Positions 35,039 through 44,340 are shown, counted from the first letter of the stretch. The stretch is DNA of 64,000 nucleotides from Brachyspira suanatina (GCF_001049755.1 NZ_CVLB01000003.1:186001-250000); one strand, 5' to 3'. Translations and numbers: made by a program. Notes: a model not told the origin generated them from the sequence alone.

Positions 35039-35350
35039 CCCGCCCTTTATGTTTTATAATTTATTTTTTAAATTTCAATCTGCATTATTTTATTATTTAT
35101 TTTGAAATGTTAACGCCCGCCCAAGCTTTAATTAGATTTAAAAATTATTCCACCGCACGGTGGGCAGATTTTGAAATATAATAAAAGTTGTATTAATAAC
35201 TTAATTTTATTTTTTTGTTTAGTTAACCGTGCGTTGTGATATTTTTTAAATTTAAAATCCGCTTGGGTGGGTGCTATAATTTCTAATTAGATTTTAAATA
35301 TAATTAGCATTAAAATCTAATGATACAGCATCAGACTTTAAAGGGCGGGG
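35039..35350. repeat. Nested G-rich/C-rich intergenic repeat, copy C
   Basis: The 348-base gap is almost fully this repeat, with three concentric inverted pairs. Module 3 CCCGCCCTTTA (35039-35049) pairs perfectly with TAAAGGGCGGG (35339-35349). Module 2 CGCCCGCCCAAGC (35114-35126) pairs with GCTTGGGTGGGTG (35261-35273). Module 1 ACCGCACGG (35152-35160) pairs with CCGTGCG (35228-35234). The order 3-2-1-2'-3' is copy A turned inside out. Copy D is a close relative with long shared A/T stretches. Confidence 0.85.
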
Positions 35351-35363
35351 AATGAGAATGAAT

Positions 35364-36047
35364 TTAATTATATTTAAAATTATTTTCTATATAGTTTTTT
35401 ACTTCTATTAAATCACTAAATTTTTTGTACGCTAATTCTTTTTCATCTTCCTCAGATAATAAAAGCAAATCAGGAATATAAAATCTTTTTTCTATATTAG
35501 CATTCTTGGCAGATAAAAGTCCGTTTTTAGAATCTTCTAATATTATTACATTATTTTTATCAGCATTAAAATAACTGCAGGCATTATTATATAAATGAGG
35601 ATAAGGCTTAGGAAATTCTGCTTCATCTCCGCAAACTATATAATCAAATTCTTTTTTCAAATTAGTTTTCTCTAAATACAAATCAACTTTTTTTCTTATG
35701 CTTGAACTAGCTATAGCTTTTTTTATATTATTATCATTTAAAAACTTTATTAATTCATTGGCTCCCTTTTTTATATTGATGCCATCTTCTCTAACTATAT
35801 TAAAAGATTCTTCTATTTGGCTTTTAATTATATCATAAAATAATTTTTCATTATTATTTGAAATTTCCATTATTGTATTTTTTATTGTATTTTCATTTGA
35901 CCCTAATATTTTACTGAAAAACAATTTTTCAACATCTATATTGACATTATAATTTTTAAAAGATTTTTTCCAAGCAGCCAAACTTATAGTTTCAGTATCA
36001 AGCAGCAGACCATCCATATCGAATATTACCAAATCTAATTTATTCAT
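35364..36047 (-). CDS. HAD-superfamily hydrolase, beta-phosphoglucomutase-like
   Basis: The 227-residue protein has HAD motif I VIFDMDGLLLDTE (both aspartates present), motif II IASSS, a lysine in the KPYPHLY segment, and motif III VIILEDSKNGLLSA. The helical cap between motifs I and II (residues about 15-90) is the C1 type of beta-phosphoglucomutases and small sugar-phosphate phosphatases. The substrate cannot be told. An AAGGAA site lies 9 bases before ATG. It is transcribed alone, with repeat copy C past its stop. Confidence 0.85.
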   Translation of the reverse strand: MNKLDLVIFDMDGLLLDTETISLAAWKKSFKNYNVNIDVEKLFFSKILGSNENTIKNTIMEISNNNEKLFYDIIKSQIEESFNIVREDGINIKKGANELIKFLNDNNIKKAIASSSIRKKVDLYLEKTNLKKEFDYIVCGDEAEFPKPYPHLYNNACSYFNADKNNVIILEDSKNGLLSAKNANIEKRFYIPDLLLLSEEDEKELAYKKFSDLIEVKNYIENNFKYN

Positions 36048-36174
36048 ATTTTATATTCCTTCAATTCTAAAAAGTAAAATTATTGATTAATTATATAATA
36101 CAATTTTTTTTAATATTGTGTAGTATATATATAAACAACTATATTTTGTTAAAAATAAAATTATATTTTATATA

Positions 36175-36375
36175 TTGGGCTTTGCACCATACCACACTTC
36201 TTTTGCGACCGGAGGAAGTGCCTGTGGTATTGCCACAGGCGAAGCCCGCCTATGGCGAGAAGCAAAAAGGCTACATTTTTGCTTTAATTTAATAAATTAT
36301 CTTACAAGTAGACAAAATTAGTATTATTTAATACTAATTTTATCATCAACTTTTTTGTGGACTTCGTCAAAGTTG
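36175..36375. repeat. Dispersed GC-richer repeat fragments in a gene-free gap
   Basis: The 373-base gap (36048-36420) holds no gene. At 36175-36275 is a GC-rich patch containing the inverted pair TGCCTGTGG/CCACAGGC and a later GCCCGCC. At 36355-36372 TGGACTTCGTCAAAGTTGC is the reverse complement of the 25824-25841 repeat core. Confidence 0.55.
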
Positions 36376-36420
36376 CAAAAAAGACATAAATGTTTTTTCA
36401 AAAATAAAAAATTAATACTT

Positions 36421-36960
36421 CTAACCATTTTCATCACATATTTTTATAGCAGTTTCATTACCATCTCTAGCTAAATATATAATTCTTTGTTTGTACTCTT
36501 TTTTAGATGTATCATCTGCTAAATCATAACCTTTAATAAAGTCATTATAAGCTTCTTCTATTAATTTATTATATTCTTCTTTATTTTCTGTGTTATTTGC
36601 TAATAATTGTTTTGGTAATACCATATTAAGATAAGCTTGTGCATAGTTAGGATTTAATTCTATAGCTTTATCATAATTTTTAATGGATTCTTTATATTGT
36701 TTTAAATCATCTTTAATAACCCTATATTATAATAAGCCATAGTATATTATTTGTGTACTTAGGATATTCTTCATAGTTTTCATCATATCCTTTTAAAATC
36801 ATCTGTCATTTCTATAATTATATGATGCCACAATTCTTTTGAACGCTGGTATATAAATCTTTTTAAGTATAAGAATTTAGATTTATTTCTAAAGTTTTAT
36901 TAAAATAAATAATAGCTTCTCATTATAATATAAATTTGATTCATATACACAATATAATTA
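36421..36960 (-). pseudogene. Remnant of a TPR-repeat protein
   Basis: An open frame of 67 residues (ending EYKQRIIYLARDGNETAIKICDENG) starts at an ATG without a ribosome site. The coding frame continues upstream with a classic TPR unit (IKNYDKAIELNPNYAQAYLNM, to about 36710). Beyond that, TPR-like pieces appear in other frames up to about 36960, broken by stops. I see a TPR protein gene destroyed by several frameshifts. It sits beside two other broken genes. Confidence 0.6.
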
Positions 36961-37010
36961 AAAGCTATTGAATAATTAATATTTTTAATACAATGGATTC
37001 ATTATAATAT

Positions 37011-38014
37011 TTAATTTATATCTTTATTATTTTCTAAAATATTTAGTGGTAGAGACATATTTTTAAAGTTTTTTACTCTATCTTCTAATGAATATACATG
37101 ATCTAATAGACCAGGAGCTTCTGCCCAATAATCACAATATTTACAAATCTTTAATTTATCTCTTCCTTTAATCATTAATTTATTTAAATTTTCATAAGTT
37201 TTTGAATTCCATATATCTTTTATAGAATTTTTACTAACATCTCCCATAGTCATTTCTCCATAAGTATCGCAGCAACATAATGAAACTTTACCGTCTGGTC
37301 TTATAGGAAAATGTACAGCAGGAATAAAACATAAAATAGGTATTGTTTTTAAAGTATCCTGTCTATTTGGGGCATTTCCAGCTCTTGAACTTAATAATTG
37401 ATCTTCATCTCTCATAAACATTACTGTTTTTTCTTTATATTCTGGGTTTGATAAACAAAAATCATAAATAGTTTTATTTGTATCTTTAAATTTATTATCC
37501 TTACTATAATTATTTATCACAATTAAATCTAAATATTTATATACCTCTTTATAAGTATCCAGATTTAGAACGCTTCCATTCGTAGAAATAAATATAAAGG
37601 CTTGTGGTAGTTTAGACTTTGCTATTTTAGTAAATTCTACCATTCTATCATCTAAAAAAGGTTCATTAGTAAAAAATAAATGAACTTCTTCTTTGTATTC
37701 CATTTCAACTAAATCATCTATAATTTTATTAAATAATTCTGAAGACATTTTTTTATATTCTCTCTTTTCATTTCCAACACTAACAGGACAGAAAGAACAT
37801 TTTCCATTACATCTGTTTATAGTTTCTATTAGAACAGTTTGTATTTTTCTTGTTTTATATGTATTTATTACTTTTTTATTCTGTTCATCTATATTTATAC
37901 CATTATATAATATATATGGTCTTTATATTTATGTGTTAAATAATTTCTAAAAGAATTTCTATATTTTTTTATAGGTATCCACCAAACAAATTTATCTATT
38001 ATGTTTTTAGTCAT
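37011..38014 (-). pseudogene. Radical SAM/SPASM protein gene with one frameshift
   Basis: ATG at 38014 follows AGGATG and opens MTKNIIDKFVWWIPIKKYRN, but the frame stops after about 39 codons. In the next frame the protein continues NGINIDEQNKK, then ETINRCNGKCSFCPV (the CX3CX2C iron-sulfur motif) and onward to a C-terminal SPASM-like cysteine set (CFIPAVHFPIRPDGKVSLCCCDTYG, later CKYCDYW). One base added near 37905-37935 restores a 334-residue protein. Radical SAM/SPASM enzymes modify peptides or sugars, or act in surface glycan clusters. A start at 37748 would lack the cluster-binding cysteines, so the remaining long frame alone is unlikely to work. Confidence 0.7.
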
Positions 38015-38261
38015 TATAAGTACATCCTATTAAATATAATTGTTTTAATAAAAAAAATTATTAATGATCATAACAAAATCTCATTTATAATATTTCTTAT
38101 GTATAATAAACTATATTTATGTTTATGTCAATCTATTATTTTATTATAATTTTATTGTAATTTTTTATATTCTAATAATGTAAAGTAATTTTATATAATA
38201 ATTTTAATATTTAACTATATTTTTTATAAGTTAATATGAATTTAAAATAGACCACTATTGT

Positions 38262-38864
38262 CTATATTGATTTTTCATTTTCAAACTTTAATTTTTCTAA
38301 TTCATTTTTTATAGAATTCATAGTATCATTAATATGCATTTTTTCTTTATCTATATAATATGATGTTTCTTTATATTGTTTATTAACATCTTGAATAAAT
38401 TTATTGATATTATCCTGTTGTTTATTAATATTTTTTTGTGTTTCTATATCTATATCAGATATAAGTTTTTTGGATTCATATTTGAATTCTTCCATTTCTT
38501 TTTTAAGGTTTTCTATATATTCCAGATTTTCTTTACTTTCGGATAAAATATTATTATTGGTAAATATACCTGCAAATGTGAATACTATCATTATTACAGA
38601 TAAAAATGCAAACTAAAAACTTAAAACATTGTTTGAATTTTTCATTATTTCGGACATTGAGGATTCTAATATTTTTGTATCTAAGTTAATCACTGTATTA
38701 GTATTATTAGTTATAATAGATTGTAAATGATTAGTATAATTTTCTAATATTTTATCGAATCTTCTATCAACATTTTTGGCATGTACAAAATATATTAAGG
38801 AAAATAAAAATATTGATATTAAAAATAAAGTTATAATTGTAGATTTGATTTCTCTGTCTTTCAT
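38262..38864 (-). pseudogene. Two-helix coiled-coil membrane protein interrupted by amber stop
   Basis: From ATG 38864 the frame encodes MKDREIKSTIITLFLISIF and a first membrane helix, then a linker with SSMSEIMKNSNNVLSF. It meets a single TAG at 38613-38615, then continues in the same frame with a second membrane helix (VIMIVFTFAGIF) and a long coiled coil (NLEYIENLKKEMEEFKYES) ending at 38262. With the stop read through it would be 200 residues. It resembles a signalling or chemotaxis-like membrane adaptor, but no known domain was recognised. A nonsense mutation (CAG to TAG would do) is the simplest explanation. Confidence 0.6.
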
Positions 38865-39034
38865 AAATAAACCTCATATGATTTGCTATATTATACAGCA
38901 TTATGAAAATTATTAAACAATATATAAAATGTAAGTATTAAAAAATTAAAAGTATATATACTGAAAATTTTTGTTTTTAGATTTCGTCAAAGTTGAAAAA
39001 CTATATATAAGTTTAATAAAATTTATTTCTGATT

Positions 39035-39344
39035 CCCGCCCTTTATATTTTAAAATTTATTTTTAAATTTTAATCTAAATTATTTTTATTATTTATTTTG
39101 AAATGTTAACGCTCGCCCAAGATTTAATTAGATTTGAAGTCTTCATACTGCACGCTGAGTAGATTTTTAAATATAATAAAAGTTGTATTATTAATTTAAT
39201 TTTAGTTTTTGATTTGCTAACCGTGCGTTGTGATATTTTTTTAAATTTAAAATCTGCTTGGGTGGGTGCTAAAAAATCTAATTAAGTAATGAAAAAATAA
39301 AAAACTTTATTTACAAATTTAAATAATAAGACTAGAGGGTGGGG
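39035..39344. repeat. Nested G-rich/C-rich intergenic repeat, copy D
   Basis: This copy fills much of the 565-base gap before aspS. It is the sister of copy C in the order 3-2-1-2'-3': CCCGCCCTTT at 39035, CGCTCGCCCAAG at 39110-39121, CTGCACGCTG at about 39149, CCGTGCGTT at about 39222, CTTGGGTGGGTG at about 39258, and AGAGGGTGGGG at 39334-39344. Module arms carry more mismatches than in copy C. A fragment of the other repeat type, TTTCGTCAAAGTTG, lies at 38980-38993 just before it. No gene seen. Confidence 0.8.
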
Positions 39345-39361
39345 AGTGGAAATAAATTCTT

Positions 39362-39402
39362 AAAAAATAAAAAGCCCCACTATGTAAATATAATGGGACT
39401 TT
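39362..39402 (-). terminator. Terminator of aspS
   Basis: On the minus strand AGTCCCATTAT pairs with ATAGTGGGGCT and is followed by TTTTTATTTTTT, 28 bases after the aspS stop. Confidence 0.8.
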
Positions 39403-39429
39403 TTTATTAATTAAATTTTATTAAAAAAA

Positions 39430-41190
39430 TTATTCTTCTATACTCAAATGTAACTCTTCTAATTGATCAGCATCAACAGTAGAAGGACATCCGCTCATCA
39501 AGCACTGACCTTTTTGAGTTTTAGGGAATGCTATAACTTCTCTAATGCTGTCTTGTTTTTGAAGAAGCATAACAACTCTATCTATACCATAAGCCATACC
39601 GCACATAGGAGGAGCACCATATTTCAAAGCATCAAGCAAGAATCCGAATCTCAATTTTGCTTTCTCTTCGTCTATGCCTAAAAGTTTGAATATTATAGCC
39701 TGTACTTTGCTGTCATAAATACGCTGACCGCCGCCGCCTATTTCATTACCATTTAATACCAAGTCATAAGTATCGCTTCTTACTTTTAAAGGCTCGCTTT
39801 CAAGTATAGCAACATCTTCAGGTACTGGGGCAGTGAATGGGTGGTGAGTAGCTGATATTCTCTTCTCTTTATGATCATATTCAAATAATGGGAATTCTAC
39901 TACCCATAAGAAATTTAATTTATCTTTATCTATTAAGTTCAATTTCTCAGCAACTTTTAATCTTAAATTACCCAAAGCATCAAATGTAACTTTTGGAGTA
40001 TCAGCAACGAAGAATAATAAGTCGCCTTTTTCTGCTTTAGTAACTTCTAATATTTTCTTTTGATTTTCTTCAGAGAAGAATTTAACTATATTAGATTCAA
40101 GTCCTTTTTCAGTAACTCTCATCCAAGCAAGTCCTTTAGCTCCGAATATACCAACATATTTAGTGAAGTCATCAATATCTTTTCTGCTTAATTTCTCTCC
40201 GCCTTTAGCATTCAAACATCTTATTATAAATTTGTTGTCTAAAGCATTTTTGAATACTGCAAAATCACAGCCTCTAACAGCCTCTTCAACATTGATAAGT
40301 TTTAATTCAAATCTAGTATCAGGCTTATCGCTTCCATACATTTCCATAGCATCATAATAATTTAATCTAGGGAATGGAGTAGGTAAGTCAATACCATAAA
40401 CATCTTTAACTATATTAGCAGTAACATTTTCCATAATAGATAAAAACTCATCAGTATTAAGGAAAGAAGTTTCAATATCAACTTGAGTAAATTCAGGCTG
40501 TCTGTCTGCTCTTAAGTCCTCATCACGGAAACATTTAGCTATTTGATAGTATCTGTCAAAACCGCCAATCATAAGTATTTGCTTGAATATTTGAGGAGAT
40601 TGAGGCAATGCATAGAAATCTCCAGCATTTAGTCTTGAAGGAACAAGGAAGTCTCTAGCACCTTCAGGAGTACTTTTATTTAATATAGGAGTTTCCACAT
40701 CTATAAAACCATTGTCAGATAAATGTTTTCTAAAAGCATTAGTAATTTGGAATCTTTTATATAAGTTATTGAATACAGTAGGTCTTCTTAAATCTAAGTA
40801 TCTGTATTTAAGTCTTATATCTTCACCAGTATCAATATCATCTTCAAGTAGGAAAGGAGGAGTTTCAGAAGTATTAAGAAGCTCCATTTTTTCAACCATA
40901 ACTTCAATTTCACCAGTAGGAATTTTAGGGTTAATCATTTCAGGACTTCTAGCTCTGATTTTACCTTCTACACTGATAACATATTCGCTTCTTAAATCCT
41001 GAGCGTCATTATGTGCTTCTTTGCTTATTTCAGGATTGAATACTATTTGTACGAATCCTGTTCTGTCTCTTAAATCTACGAATATTACTCCGCCATGATC
41101 TCTTCTTCTTAAAACCCAGCCTGCTAGCTTAACTTCTTTACCGATATCATCTTTTGTTAATATACCATTATAGGCACTTTTAAAACGCAT
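39430..41190 (-). CDS. aspS: Aspartyl-tRNA synthetase
   Basis: The 586-residue class II synthetase has the bacterial layout. There is an N-terminal OB-fold anticodon domain (WVLRRRDHGGVIFVDLRDRTG), motif 2 (KCFRDEDLRADRQPEFTQVDIE), the bacterial insertion (GAD-like) domain at about 290-410 and motif 3 (GMAYGIDRVVMLL). Other class II segments are HHPFTAPVPED and GNEIGGGGQRIYD. It charges tRNA-Asp. Whether it is discriminating or also charges tRNA-Asn cannot be decided by eye. AGAGGA 7 bases before the ATG fixes the start. Confidence 0.95.
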   Translation of the reverse strand: MRFKSAYNGILTKDDIGKEVKLAGWVLRRRDHGGVIFVDLRDRTGFVQIVFNPEISKEAHNDAQDLRSEYVISVEGKIRARSPEMINPKIPTGEIEVMVEKMELLNTSETPPFLLEDDIDTGEDIRLKYRYLDLRRPTVFNNLYKRFQITNAFRKHLSDNGFIDVETPILNKSTPEGARDFLVPSRLNAGDFYALPQSPQIFKQILMIGGFDRYYQIAKCFRDEDLRADRQPEFTQVDIETSFLNTDEFLSIMENVTANIVKDVYGIDLPTPFPRLNYYDAMEMYGSDKPDTRFELKLINVEEAVRGCDFAVFKNALDNKFIIRCLNAKGGEKLSRKDIDDFTKYVGIFGAKGLAWMRVTEKGLESNIVKFFSEENQKKILEVTKAEKGDLLFFVADTPKVTFDALGNLRLKVAEKLNLIDKDKLNFLWVVEFPLFEYDHKEKRISATHHPFTAPVPEDVAILESEPLKVRSDTYDLVLNGNEIGGGGQRIYDSKVQAIIFKLLGIDEEKAKLRFGFLLDALKYGAPPMCGMAYGIDRVVMLLQKQDSIREVIAFPKTQKGQCLMSGCPSTVDADQLEELHLSIEE

Positions 41191-41397
41191 ATTGATTCCT
41201 CTTTTTTAGTTGATTATTTTATTGTTTAAAATTTATTATAAAAAATAAGTTGTATTTCTTTTTTGAATAAACATAATAATTATATTATAAATAGGTATAA
41301 AAATCAACAATCTAATAAAATATGTATCAATTTTTATAGTAATTTATTGACCTATATAAAAGAATAATATCATATTTATGTTTGCAATAGTTTATAA

Positions 41398-41940
41398 TTA
41401 TCTAAAAATATGATTCCTGTAACAGAAAATTAATATTTCTAAATTATAATTGAATTGAAATCCTTTAAATATTTTTATAATTTCTTTTATAGTTTCACCA
41501 GAGGCATAAACATCATCTATTAAAAGTATATTTTTATTTTTGAGTTTGTCATAATTTATTATTTCAAAGGCATCTTTAATATTTTCACTTCTCTCTTTTA
41601 GAGTTTCTAAAAATTTCTGTTCTTTTATATTCTTATTTATTTTTATAAACTCGCATTTTTCTATATCAAACTCTTTAGAAATATAATCAGCAAAAAAATC
41701 CATTACACCGTTATTTTTATTTGAAGGTACATAAAGTATAATATCAAATTTTTTATTATTTGTTTTTATATAATCAGAATAATAATTTTTTATTTGTTTT
41801 ATTATATTTATAGGAAAATTGACACTCTTTTTTTTAAATGCTCTTAATTCATCTCCAAGCTCTTTATCCAAATCGCCTAATGCTGTTATAGGTATATTGT
41901 CTATACTGAATTTTTTATAAGCAGTAAAAATATTATTCAT
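41398..41940 (-). CDS. ComF-like phosphoribosyltransferase-fold protein
   Basis: The 180-residue protein has a PRTase loop ILLIDDVYASGETIKEI (family VLLVDDVxTTGxT) with both acidic residues, preceded by FDIILYVPSNKNN and a linker rich in lysine. It resembles ComF/GntX proteins but lacks the N-terminal zinc finger. Its partner reaction is unknown. The start (ATG 41940) overlaps the end of the preceding membrane-protein gene by 8 bases, so the two are translationally coupled. With an ECF-like membrane partner, a salvage role for a base or vitamin is possible, but this is inference. Confidence 0.65.
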   Translation of the reverse strand: MNNIFTAYKKFSIDNIPITALGDLDKELGDELRAFKKKSVNFPINIIKQIKNYYSDYIKTNNKKFDIILYVPSNKNNGVMDFFADYISKEFDIEKCEFIKINKNIKEQKFLETLKERSENIKDAFEIINYDKLKNKNILLIDDVYASGETIKEIIKIFKGFQFNYNLEILIFCYRNHIFR

Positions 41941-42433
41941 TTATTTTATCTTTTAATATTAAGTACATTATACTCGCAAAAATCCAATTTACTATTATTC
42001 CTTTATATCCTAAAATCATGCCGTTTAACCAAGTGCTAATATTGATATCAAAAATAAATGTTAGAATTACAGATGATAATCTTCCTAGTATTAAAGCAAG
42101 TAATGAGGTTAATATAAAAGATATATTTTTATTTTTCATTAAACTTATAACAATAGAAAATACTAAACCTTCAAGTATTAAAAAATATAATGTAGGTGGC
42201 ATAGGCATATTTGTAAGAAAATAATTCAAAAGAGGAGATATAAAACTAAGCATTATTAAAAATATAGGATTTAATATATAAGCTCCCAAAGATAGTGCAA
42301 AGAATATAGGAAGAAATTCTGTACCTTTAAATCCGAAATAATGTGTTATAATAGGGGAAGCTAAACTTATAATGCTTAGAAGAAACAATATAAAAATATT
42401 AACATTTATTTTTTTTAAATATATAGTTCTCAT
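41933..42433 (-). CDS. Integral membrane protein, ECF S-component-like
   Basis: The 166-residue protein has six hydrophobic helices. The pattern (LASPIITHYFGFKGTEFLPIFFALSLGAYIL, then MPMPPTLYFLILEGLVFSIVISLM) recalls substrate-binding S components of ECF vitamin transporters, which have six helices and about this length. No ECF ATPase or T component is seen nearby; S components can share distant ones. AGGA 9 bases before ATG supports the start. Coupled to the PRTase-like gene. Confidence 0.55.
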   Translation of the reverse strand: MRTIYLKKINVNIFILFLLSIISLASPIITHYFGFKGTEFLPIFFALSLGAYILNPIFLIMLSFISPLLNYFLTNMPMPPTLYFLILEGLVFSIVISLMKNKNISFILTSLLALILGRLSSVILTFIFDINISTWLNGMILGYKGIIVNWIFASIMYLILKDKINE

Positions 42434-42568
42434 AAAAATATCCTGATTAAATTATTTTCTTTTATTATACTTAATATATTTATATTTGTCAAAATTTATA
42501 CTTACAGTAAAAATTAAAAATAATTATTCACACTGTATATTATGAAATTTTATAATAATCATTAAAAA

Positions 42569-43567
42569 TTAATATATTATGGCCTCTGGATCTTTTAATT
42601 TTATTATTTTTATATTTTGATTAGTAATATTTGGATCTTTTTTTAAATAATTTATTAATTCTGTTTCTAATTGATTATTATAATAATCCTTACTCATTTT
42701 AACAGAACCGTATATGCTGAATATCTTTTTTTCAGTATCACTATATGTATTTGGACTAAAAAAATCATTTAGGACTATATGTGCTATATGTATTTGCCAT
42801 ATATTAATAACAAATCCTCCATGAATAAATATTTGTGTCCAATTATGTATTTTTTTTATGATCTCTATTTCAAGAGTATTTGGTACTTTGATATTTTCAT
42901 TATTGAATACAAAATTTAATAGTTTATCGCCTGGTATTTTTATTAATTTCCCATTATCAGAATTTATAATATAATCTATTCCCAATATATTTTTTAGTTT
43001 TAATTCTATAGACTGTCTTATTAAAAAAACACTATTATTAAGTGCTGGTATATATGAAAATGGACTTAAATTATTTTTTAAACGTAATGAACTTATAAAA
43101 GTTTCATAACTATTTATTCTGTTTCTTAATATAGCCATTTGTGATGCTTCTATACCGTAATTAACTTCTGATTCTTCTATAATTCTTAGTATGTTGCAAT
43201 ATAAACTAGAATAATATTCTAAATATCCATTAAATATTTCATCTTTATAAAAATCTTCTTTATTTTTAAATTCAATTATCATTTTATAATAGTCTTCAAA
43301 TACATATAACATAGCTTCAAACTGAACTTTATAATACATTGTTAGTTCTGATTTTTTTTTGAAATAAATCTTTGTATTAAAAACTTCTTTAGATATTTGC
43401 TGTAAATTATACTTCTTTTTATTTATTGGAAGTTTACTAATTCTTTTTTCCATATCAGTTTTTTCTTTTAAGTACAGATCCTCAAATAATGTAAAAAAAA
43501 TTTCTTTATGTATATTTTTATCTCTATATGCTGTAAAAAAATCCATAAAATTATTATAATCGGACAT
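42569..43567 (-). CDS. Uncharacterised helical protein next to the prophage
   Basis: The 332-residue protein is not recognised. It is almost all helical, with no signal or membrane helix. Segments NSVFLIRQSIELKLKNIL and later KIHNWTQIFIHGGFVINIWQIHIAHIVL recall HEPN/AbiV-type helical proteins (an R/S-E-L-K helix and an H-containing helix), but a canonical RxxxxH motif is not clear. Codon usage is A/T-rich like its surroundings. The GGAG site 10 bases before ATG supports the start. It lies between housekeeping DNA and the integrase, so it could be a prophage-edge cargo gene or a chromosomal gene. Confidence 0.6.
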   Translation of the reverse strand: MSDYNNFMDFFTAYRDKNIHKEIFFTLFEDLYLKEKTDMEKRISKLPINKKKYNLQQISKEVFNTKIYFKKKSELTMYYKVQFEAMLYVFEDYYKMIIEFKNKEDFYKDEIFNGYLEYYSSLYCNILRIIEESEVNYGIEASQMAILRNRINSYETFISSLRLKNNLSPFSYIPALNNSVFLIRQSIELKLKNILGIDYIINSDNGKLIKIPGDKLLNFVFNNENIKVPNTLEIEIIKKIHNWTQIFIHGGFVINIWQIHIAHIVLNDFFSPNTYSDTEKKIFSIYGSVKMSKDYYNNQLETELINYLKKDPNITNQNIKIIKLKDPEAIIY

Positions 43568-43657
43568 ATAATATTTACTCCAATTTTGTATTTAAAATAT
43601 TTTGTAATTAAAAATTATTATTTCAACGAATTTTAGAATCAAAAAAATATATAGAAA

Positions 43658-43743
43658 GCGGTACAAGGCTTTATTTTTATTGCCAAACAAAATACAAGCA
43701 GGAATCAAACTATTTGAGAGATAGTTTTTCACACTTGTACCGC
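43658..43743. repeat. Spaced 10-bp inverted repeat
   Basis: GCGGTACAAG (43658-43667) and CTTGTACCGC (43734-43743) are a perfect inverted pair 66 bases apart, in a gap without a convincing gene. A short frame across it (82 codons, minus strand, from 43840) has no ribosome site and no recognisable content. It is not a tRNA (no cloverleaf arms). Confidence 0.5.
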
Positions 43744-43974
43744 ATTTCGAGCTTATTAAAATTAAAGAACAATTACTGTTATTTTTCTTCTGAGCATACA
43801 ACTCTTTAGAAGATAGTATTATACCTCTATCAACTTTCATATTTTATGTCCTTATAATGCTTACAAAAGTTTCTCAGGCTTTTGTTTTTGATGCATTTCT
43901 TAATTTGGTTTGCATTTACTAATATACACAAAAATATTTTAAAGTCAACAAAAAAACATTTTTTTAAAAATTTA

Positions 43975-44003
43975 AAACACTGCCGTAAGCAGTGTTTTTT
44001 TAG
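43975..44003 (+). terminator. Strong terminator-like hairpin at the prophage edge
   Basis: AAACACTGC pairs with GCAGTGTTT around CGTAA, followed by TTTTTT. No gene clearly ends here on the plus strand, so a small RNA or an isolating function for the integrated element is possible. Confidence 0.6.
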
Positions 44004-44195
44004 TCAAGTATATATAAATGTATACCTAGATAAAAAAGTCCCTAAAAATAAGGCTCTACGCTTTAAATAAAGGCATTGTAATAAATACTTCAAACATCAA
44101 TTTGCATTATATTATCGCAATAGCATTCAAATATTTTTTTATTTCAGGAATTATAAAAAAATAAAATCTGCATAAGTCAGTTAGTTAGTTTAAAG

Positions 44196-44247
44196 TCTTT
44201 AAATAATCATTAGGTTAATCTTTAACAGGTCTTTAATATATCTTTAA
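44196..44247. repeat. Four direct TCTTTAA repeats downstream of integrase
   Basis: TCTTTAA occurs at 44196, 44219, 44230 and 44241, with spacings of 23, 11 and 11 bases. Helically phased short repeats beside a tyrosine integrase suggest arm-type integrase or accessory-protein binding sites. Nothing else is seen in 44004-44195. Confidence 0.45.
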
Positions 44248-44252
44248 ACTCG

Positions 44253-44340
44253 TATAGCAAAATGTTATTTAGCAATATAGCAAAATGTTATTTAGCAATA
44301 TAGCAAAATGCTATTTAGCAATATAGCAAAATGCTATATT
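44253..44340. repeat. 23-bp iteron array, four copies
   Basis: The unit TATAGCAAAATGTTATTTAGCAA repeats with exact 23-base period at 44253, 44276, 44299 and 44322; the last copy diverges at its end. In copies 3 and 4 the GTTAT is GCTAT, which makes an ATAGCA/TGCTAT palindrome inside each unit. The array lies 144 bases past the integrase stop. Confidence 0.8.

Noticed and set aside
43658-43743. Possible tRNA as the phage attachment site
   Set aside because: The inverted ends look like an acceptor stem, but no D, anticodon or T arm can be drawn and there is no T-loop consensus.
43592-43840. 82-codon minus-strand frame upstream of the helical protein gene
   Set aside because: No ribosome site or recognisable content, and it crosses the spaced inverted repeat; treated as chance.
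43882-44070. 62-codon plus-strand frame near the hairpin at 43975
   Set aside because: The terminator hairpin lies inside it and it has no ribosome site or domain.
44253-44340. 23-bp repeats considered as a CRISPR array
   Set aside because: The repeats are directly adjacent with no spacers, and no cas gene is nearby.
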